Of a stretch of DNA of 64,000 bases, positions 61,138 through 64,000 are shown one piece after another; within the stretch, counting starts at the first letter, position 1; every line of letters starts with the position of its first letter. The translations under genes and the position numbers were made by a program. The stretch lies in assembly GCF_016775705.1 (NCBI RefSeq), contig NZ_CP068760.1, positions 930,001 to 994,000 on the forward strand. The letters are read 5' to 3'. A model generated the notes under the pieces. It worked only from the letters and a program-made list of their open reading frames with translations. It searched no databases and had not been told where the DNA came from. Origin of the DNA: Chryseobacterium cucumeris. GTDB lineage: Bacteria; Bacteroidota; Bacteroidia; Flavobacteriales; Weeksellaceae.

Positions 61138-62064
61138 CTATTTTTTGATCCACCACTGGCTGTCTTTGCGATCAGAACGTTTTACACCATTTGCCAGCGT
61201 ATAGGCAAATCCGATTCCAAGAGTTTGTTTCAGCTGTGTTTTCTCTATCTGATTATGATCGTATAGCAAATCAACGGTCACATTGGAGGAGATGTATTTA
61301 TTTACCTTTAAGTTCAGCAAAGCTCCATAGGCAAGAACTAATCTGTCCGGGTGGTCAAGGTAATTCGAGAAGACAGACGCTGTATTGGTTAAATAAATAT
61401 CTTCCATTATTTTCAATTTATATATTGCCGTTCCCAGAAAACCGAATTGTAATAAAGAAGTATCACCATCATTCTTTAAACCATAATTTCCTGCTGTCTG
61501 GAGATCTTTATCCAGTACAAATGTCCATCTGGCGTTGGTAGGACGTAACGTTACCGTGAGATCATCATTGGGCCTGTATGTGATACCCATCCCGACGTTC
61601 AGGTAGCCTGGCGCCATAAAATTGGATATCTTTTTTGCGTCAGGATTATTTCCATCTTCATATCCTGCAGCAAACTGTGATTGAAATCCTGCACCCATAG
61701 AGAAATACCAGCTTTTTGAAAATTTTCGCCCATAATTGGTAGAAACATTGATAACGTCCTGTGTTTTTCTGATTCCCTGGCCTTTTGTATCATTCTGCCC
61801 ATATCCAAGAATAATGATATTTTCCCAAAGGTCTTTATCTTTTTCATAGGTCAGGTTGTAATTAACGCCAGCAAGCCAACCTACGTTGTTGGCTCCTCCA
61901 CCTACCCAGTTTGAAAAGGCAGCCTGATTAATCATTAATGTGTTTTTTCCTAAAACCGACCAGTATTTTATGGTGTCTACCACTGCGGAATCTTTTTTCA
62001 ATTCTTCTTGTGCACTTGCATACATTCCCATAAAAAAGGAAAGAATCAATAAAAACTTCTTCAT
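61138..62064 (-). CDS. DUF3078 family exported protein (copy 2)
   Basis: 308 residues, colinear with the 59988 protein from the signal peptide (MYASAQ) to the end (SQWWIKK), with mostly conservative changes. It is predicted to be exported and beta-rich; function unknown. It is transcribed from its own -7 box at 62086-62093, and its terminator separates it from copy 1. The 93-base identical tract (61839-61931) shared with copy 1 contrasts with the divergence around it. Confidence 0.85.
   Translation of the reverse strand: MKKFLLILSFFMGMYASAQEELKKDSAVVDTIKYWSVLGKNTLMINQAAFSNWVGGGANNVGWLAGVNYNLTYEKDKDLWENIIILGYGQNDTKGQGIRKTQDVINVSTNYGRKFSKSWYFSMGAGFQSQFAAGYEDGNNPDAKKISNFMAPGYLNVGMGITYRPNDDLTVTLRPTNARWTFVLDKDLQTAGNYGLKNDGDTSLLQFGFLGTAIYKLKIMEDIYLTNTASVFSNYLDHPDRLVLAYGALLNLKVNKYISSNVTVDLLYDHNQIEKTQLKQTLGIGFAYTLANGVKRSDRKDSQWWIKK
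61839..61931. repeat. 93-bp tract identical between DUF3078 paralogues (copy in the 61138 gene)
   Basis: This is the partner of 60689-60781, identical base for base; the sequences diverge immediately outside at both ends. Confidence 0.85.
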
Positions 62065-62085
62065 TACTCTAAATAATTTTCAATG

Positions 62086-62093
62086 CAAAAATA
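62086..62093 (-). promoter_or_regulatory. -7 box TATTTTTG for DUF3078 copy 2
   Basis: TAnnTTTG on the minus strand, 21 bases before the ATG at 62064. The rest of the 249-base divergent gap to the rhomboid gene shows nothing I can identify. Confidence 0.55.
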
Positions 62094-62313
62094 TTAATAT
62101 AATTTTTTTTAAAGCTAAATTCAGCTTTAAAAGAACCAATTTCTATAAAGTTTAATTACCTCATAACAAGATATTTCTATAAAATCAATGCCAAATAATG
62201 AGTTCAAAAGTTAAATTTAATACCTTTTGTCTTAAAATCAGGCCGGTAGAAACTTATTCCTCGACAAATTTTCCGAAATTTATCATTGGCTTTTGATTTG
62301 ACGTAAAATCCAC

Positions 62314-63081
62314 ATGTTCAAAAATGTAATTTCCAAAAGAGCGGTTATCTATCCATTGCTGATGCTTTCAGCAATGTGGTTCGGGTACTTTTTACAAATG
62401 CAGGGCTTCTTTCAAAGCTGTTTTGGAGCCATTATTCCCCTCTTACCCGAGGGATTGCTTGGCATTATTACCTCTCCCCTTTTACATGGAAATATCGATC
62501 ATATTATAGGAAACTCCATTCCGATAGCAGCACTTATGTTTTTGCTGTATCAGTTTTATCCGGTAGTGGCCAACAAAGTCTTTATCATCGGCTGGCTGGC
62601 AACAGGACTATTGGTGTGGCTTCTTCCTCCTATTGATATTCTTACCGGTGAATATATGTACACCTGCACCATCGGGGCCAGCGGTGTGGTATATGTGCTT
62701 GCCTTTTTCCTTTTCTTCAGCGGCGTTTTTAAATGGAATACAAAACTTCTTACGATTTCAATGCTTGTTGTACTTTATTATGGCAGTCTGGTATGGGGAA
62801 TGCTTCCGGAGGAACTGTTCTACAACATGCAGGAACCGAGTAAAATTTCATGGCAGGCCCATCTTTCCGGAGCTGTAGTAGGCAGTATTATCGCCTTTGC
62901 CTTTAAAAATGTGGGAGAAAAGAAGAAAAAATTTATCTGGGAGTTTCCGAATTATTACAGCGAAAAGGATGATAAATTATGGCAGGAATACAGGGAAAAT
63001 CATCCTGAAGATTTTATGGATCTTCCCTACAAGAAAAAAGATGACATCTGGGATCATTTGGATGAATTAAGAAAAAGATAA
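62314..63081 (+). CDS. Rhomboid-family intramembrane serine protease
   Basis: 255 residues with about six membrane helices in the first 200. The catalytic dyad is visible: Ser123 in TIGASGVVYVL (GxSG motif) and His183 in WQAHLSGAVVG. The N-terminal HGN motif (LLHGNIDHIIGN, about 57-68), which helps form the oxyanion hole, is present. A charged cytosolic tail (about 200-255, rich in Lys, Asp, Glu, Trp) follows. It should cleave membrane proteins within the bilayer; targets are unknown. It precedes dprA by 33 bases on the same strand. Confidence 0.92.
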   Translation: MFKNVISKRAVIYPLLMLSAMWFGYFLQMQGFFQSCFGAIIPLLPEGLLGIITSPLLHGNIDHIIGNSIPIAALMFLLYQFYPVVANKVFIIGWLATGLLVWLLPPIDILTGEYMYTCTIGASGVVYVLAFFLFFSGVFKWNTKLLTISMLVVLYYGSLVWGMLPEELFYNMQEPSKISWQAHLSGAVVGSIIAFAFKNVGEKKKKFIWEFPNYYSEKDDKLWQEYRENHPEDFMDLPYKKKDDIWDHLDELRKR

Positions 63082-63093
63082 AACTTATTTCAT

Positions 63094-63101
63094 TACATTT
63101 G
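63094..63101 (+). promoter_or_regulatory. -7 box TACATTTG for dprA
   Basis: A TAnnTTTG match in the short gap after the rhomboid stop, 13 bases before the dprA ATG, suggesting independent transcription of dprA. Confidence 0.5.
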
Positions 63102-63114
63102 AAAAAAAACACAC

Positions 63115-64000
63115 ATGAATTCCGAAGAATACTTCTATGCCATCGCCCTCCGCGAGTGCAGCCAGATTGGTGATATCCATTTTCATAAGCTTGTCCATAC
63201 TTTCGGAAGCGCCCAGGAGGTCTGGAAAAGAGCAAAAAAAGAGTATAAACAACTTGATGGAATAGGACAGAAAACAGTTTCAGATATTGGAAATACATCT
63301 CATTTGGAATTTGCAGAAGATGAATTAAATTTTTGCGAAAAAAATAATATTCAAATCAGGCTGAAACACCTTAAAGAAACGCCCTCCCTGCTTAACGAAT
63401 GTAATGACGCACCGGCTATCCTTTATCAAAAAGGGAATATTGAAAATATACAACCTAAGGTAAGTATTGTAGGAACCCGGAATATGACAGCGTATGGGAA
63501 ACAATTCCTTGACGATTTTTTCGAAGCGACACAATCTTCAAAATATGTAACGGTGAGCGGCCTCGCTTTGGGAATCGACAAAGAGGTTCACGAACAGTCT
63601 ATTCGTCATCAAAAACCTACGGTGGCTGTTCTTGCCCATGGTTTTAAATATTTATATCCTGCCAAAAACAGAAAACTATCTGAAAAAATTTTACTGGAAG
63701 GTGGTGCATTAATCACGGAGTTTAGTTCATCCAGAAAACCGGATCGGGAAAACTTCATCCAGAGAAACAGAATTGTGGCAGGAATATCTCCGGCAACGAT
63801 TGTAGTGGAAACCGGTTTTGGAGGAGGCTCTGTAAGCACCGCAGCTTTTGCTAATGATTATAACCGTGATGTTTTTGCACTGCCCGGAAAAATTACGGAC
63901 AGCTCAAGCCAGGGTTGTAATCAACTGATTTTCCATAATAAAGCGACAGCCATTTCGACCCTGAAAGATCTTATCGGACTCCTTGGATTAAATGAACCCA
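63115..64000 (+). CDS. dprA: DNA-processing protein DprA, 5' part (runs off the right edge)
   Basis: 295 codons are visible from ATG 63115 (MNSEEYFYAIALRECSQIGD) to the window end with no stop. DprA binds single-stranded DNA and loads RecA during natural transformation. A helical N-terminal SAM/HhH-like part (about 1-75, with LDGIGQKTVSDIG) precedes the Rossmann-like core with VGTRNMTAYGK, VSGLALGIDKEVHEQS, AHGFKYLYPAKNR, LITEFSS and the FIQRNRIVAGIS motif, then VVETGFGGGSVSTAAFA and ALPGKITDSSSQGCNQLI. Typical family length is about 360-370 residues, so roughly 70 C-terminal residues lie outside. It is present in most bacteria, including ones not known to be transformable. Confidence 0.95.
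   Translation, partial: MNSEEYFYAIALRECSQIGDIHFHKLVHTFGSAQEVWKRAKKEYKQLDGIGQKTVSDIGNTSHLEFAEDELNFCEKNNIQIRLKHLKETPSLLNECNDAPAILYQKGNIENIQPKVSIVGTRNMTAYGKQFLDDFFEATQSSKYVTVSGLALGIDKEVHEQSIRHQKPTVAVLAHGFKYLYPAKNRKLSEKILLEGGALITEFSSSRKPDRENFIQRNRIVAGISPATIVVETGFGGGSVSTAAFANDYNRDVFALPGKITDSSSQGCNQLIFHNKATAISTLKDLIGLLGLNEP

Overview
The window looks like chromosomal DNA of a flavobacterium of the Weeksellaceae, most probably Chryseobacterium or a close relative. It is AT-rich, and promoters carry the Bacteroidota-type -7 box TAnnTTTG rather than a sigma70 -10. The gene set points the same way: a GldH lipoprotein beside a RicT/PSP1 protein, type IX secretion (T9SS) cargo with C-terminal sorting domains, a GLPGLI protein, DUF3078 proteins, type III glutamine synthetase and alternative complex III. 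The genus is inferred from protein character, not from a database match. I saw no rRNA, tRNA, CRISPR array, integrase or transposase.

Layout. 0-11 kb: a frameshifted secreted-protein gene, an M1 peptidase, a DinB-like protein, a large conserved protein with a nucleosidase-like C-terminus, an unrecognised gene pair (5719-7438), glutamine synthetase III and an NlpC/P60 lipoprotein. 11-17.5 kb (minus): the elongasome operon mreB-mreC-mreD-PBP2-rodA, with a Qnr-like pentapeptide-repeat gene at its end. 17.8-21.9 kb (plus): haem operon hemA-hemC-hemD-hemE. 21.9-29 kb: T9SS cargo, a 41-residue double-glycine-leader peptide, sufS, rplY and prs, and an SGNH lipoprotein with a FadL-type porin. 29.4-33.7 kb: ricT-gldH-PBP1A. 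33.7-38.2 kb: selO, a second T9SS cargo protein, a membrane protein and a SPOR protein. 38.4-46.8 kb: complete actABCDEF (alternative complex III). 46.9-54.4 kb: secreted and lipoprotein orphans, apt, a TPR-like anchored protein with ribH, an LtaS-type sulfatase and a zinc metallopeptidase. 54.5-64 kb: GLPGLI protein, sufA-sufB-sufC-sufD, two tandem DUF3078 genes, rhomboid protease and the 5' part of dprA, which runs off the right edge.

How the genes work together. Most are housekeeping: wall elongation (mre operon, PBP1A), haem and Fe-S cofactor supply (hem and suf genes) feeding the haem- and Fe-S-rich complex III, nucleotide metabolism (prs, apt), riboflavin (ribH) and nitrogen assimilation (GSIII). 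The less explained parts are the 5719-7438 pair, the double-glycine peptide at 22891, a perfect 17-bp inverted repeat at 29194, a 93-bp identical tract shared by the DUF3078 paralogues, and hairpin repeats in intergenic regions. Transcription units are well marked by hairpin terminators and TAnnTTTG boxes, and in several cases the box decides between alternative start codons.
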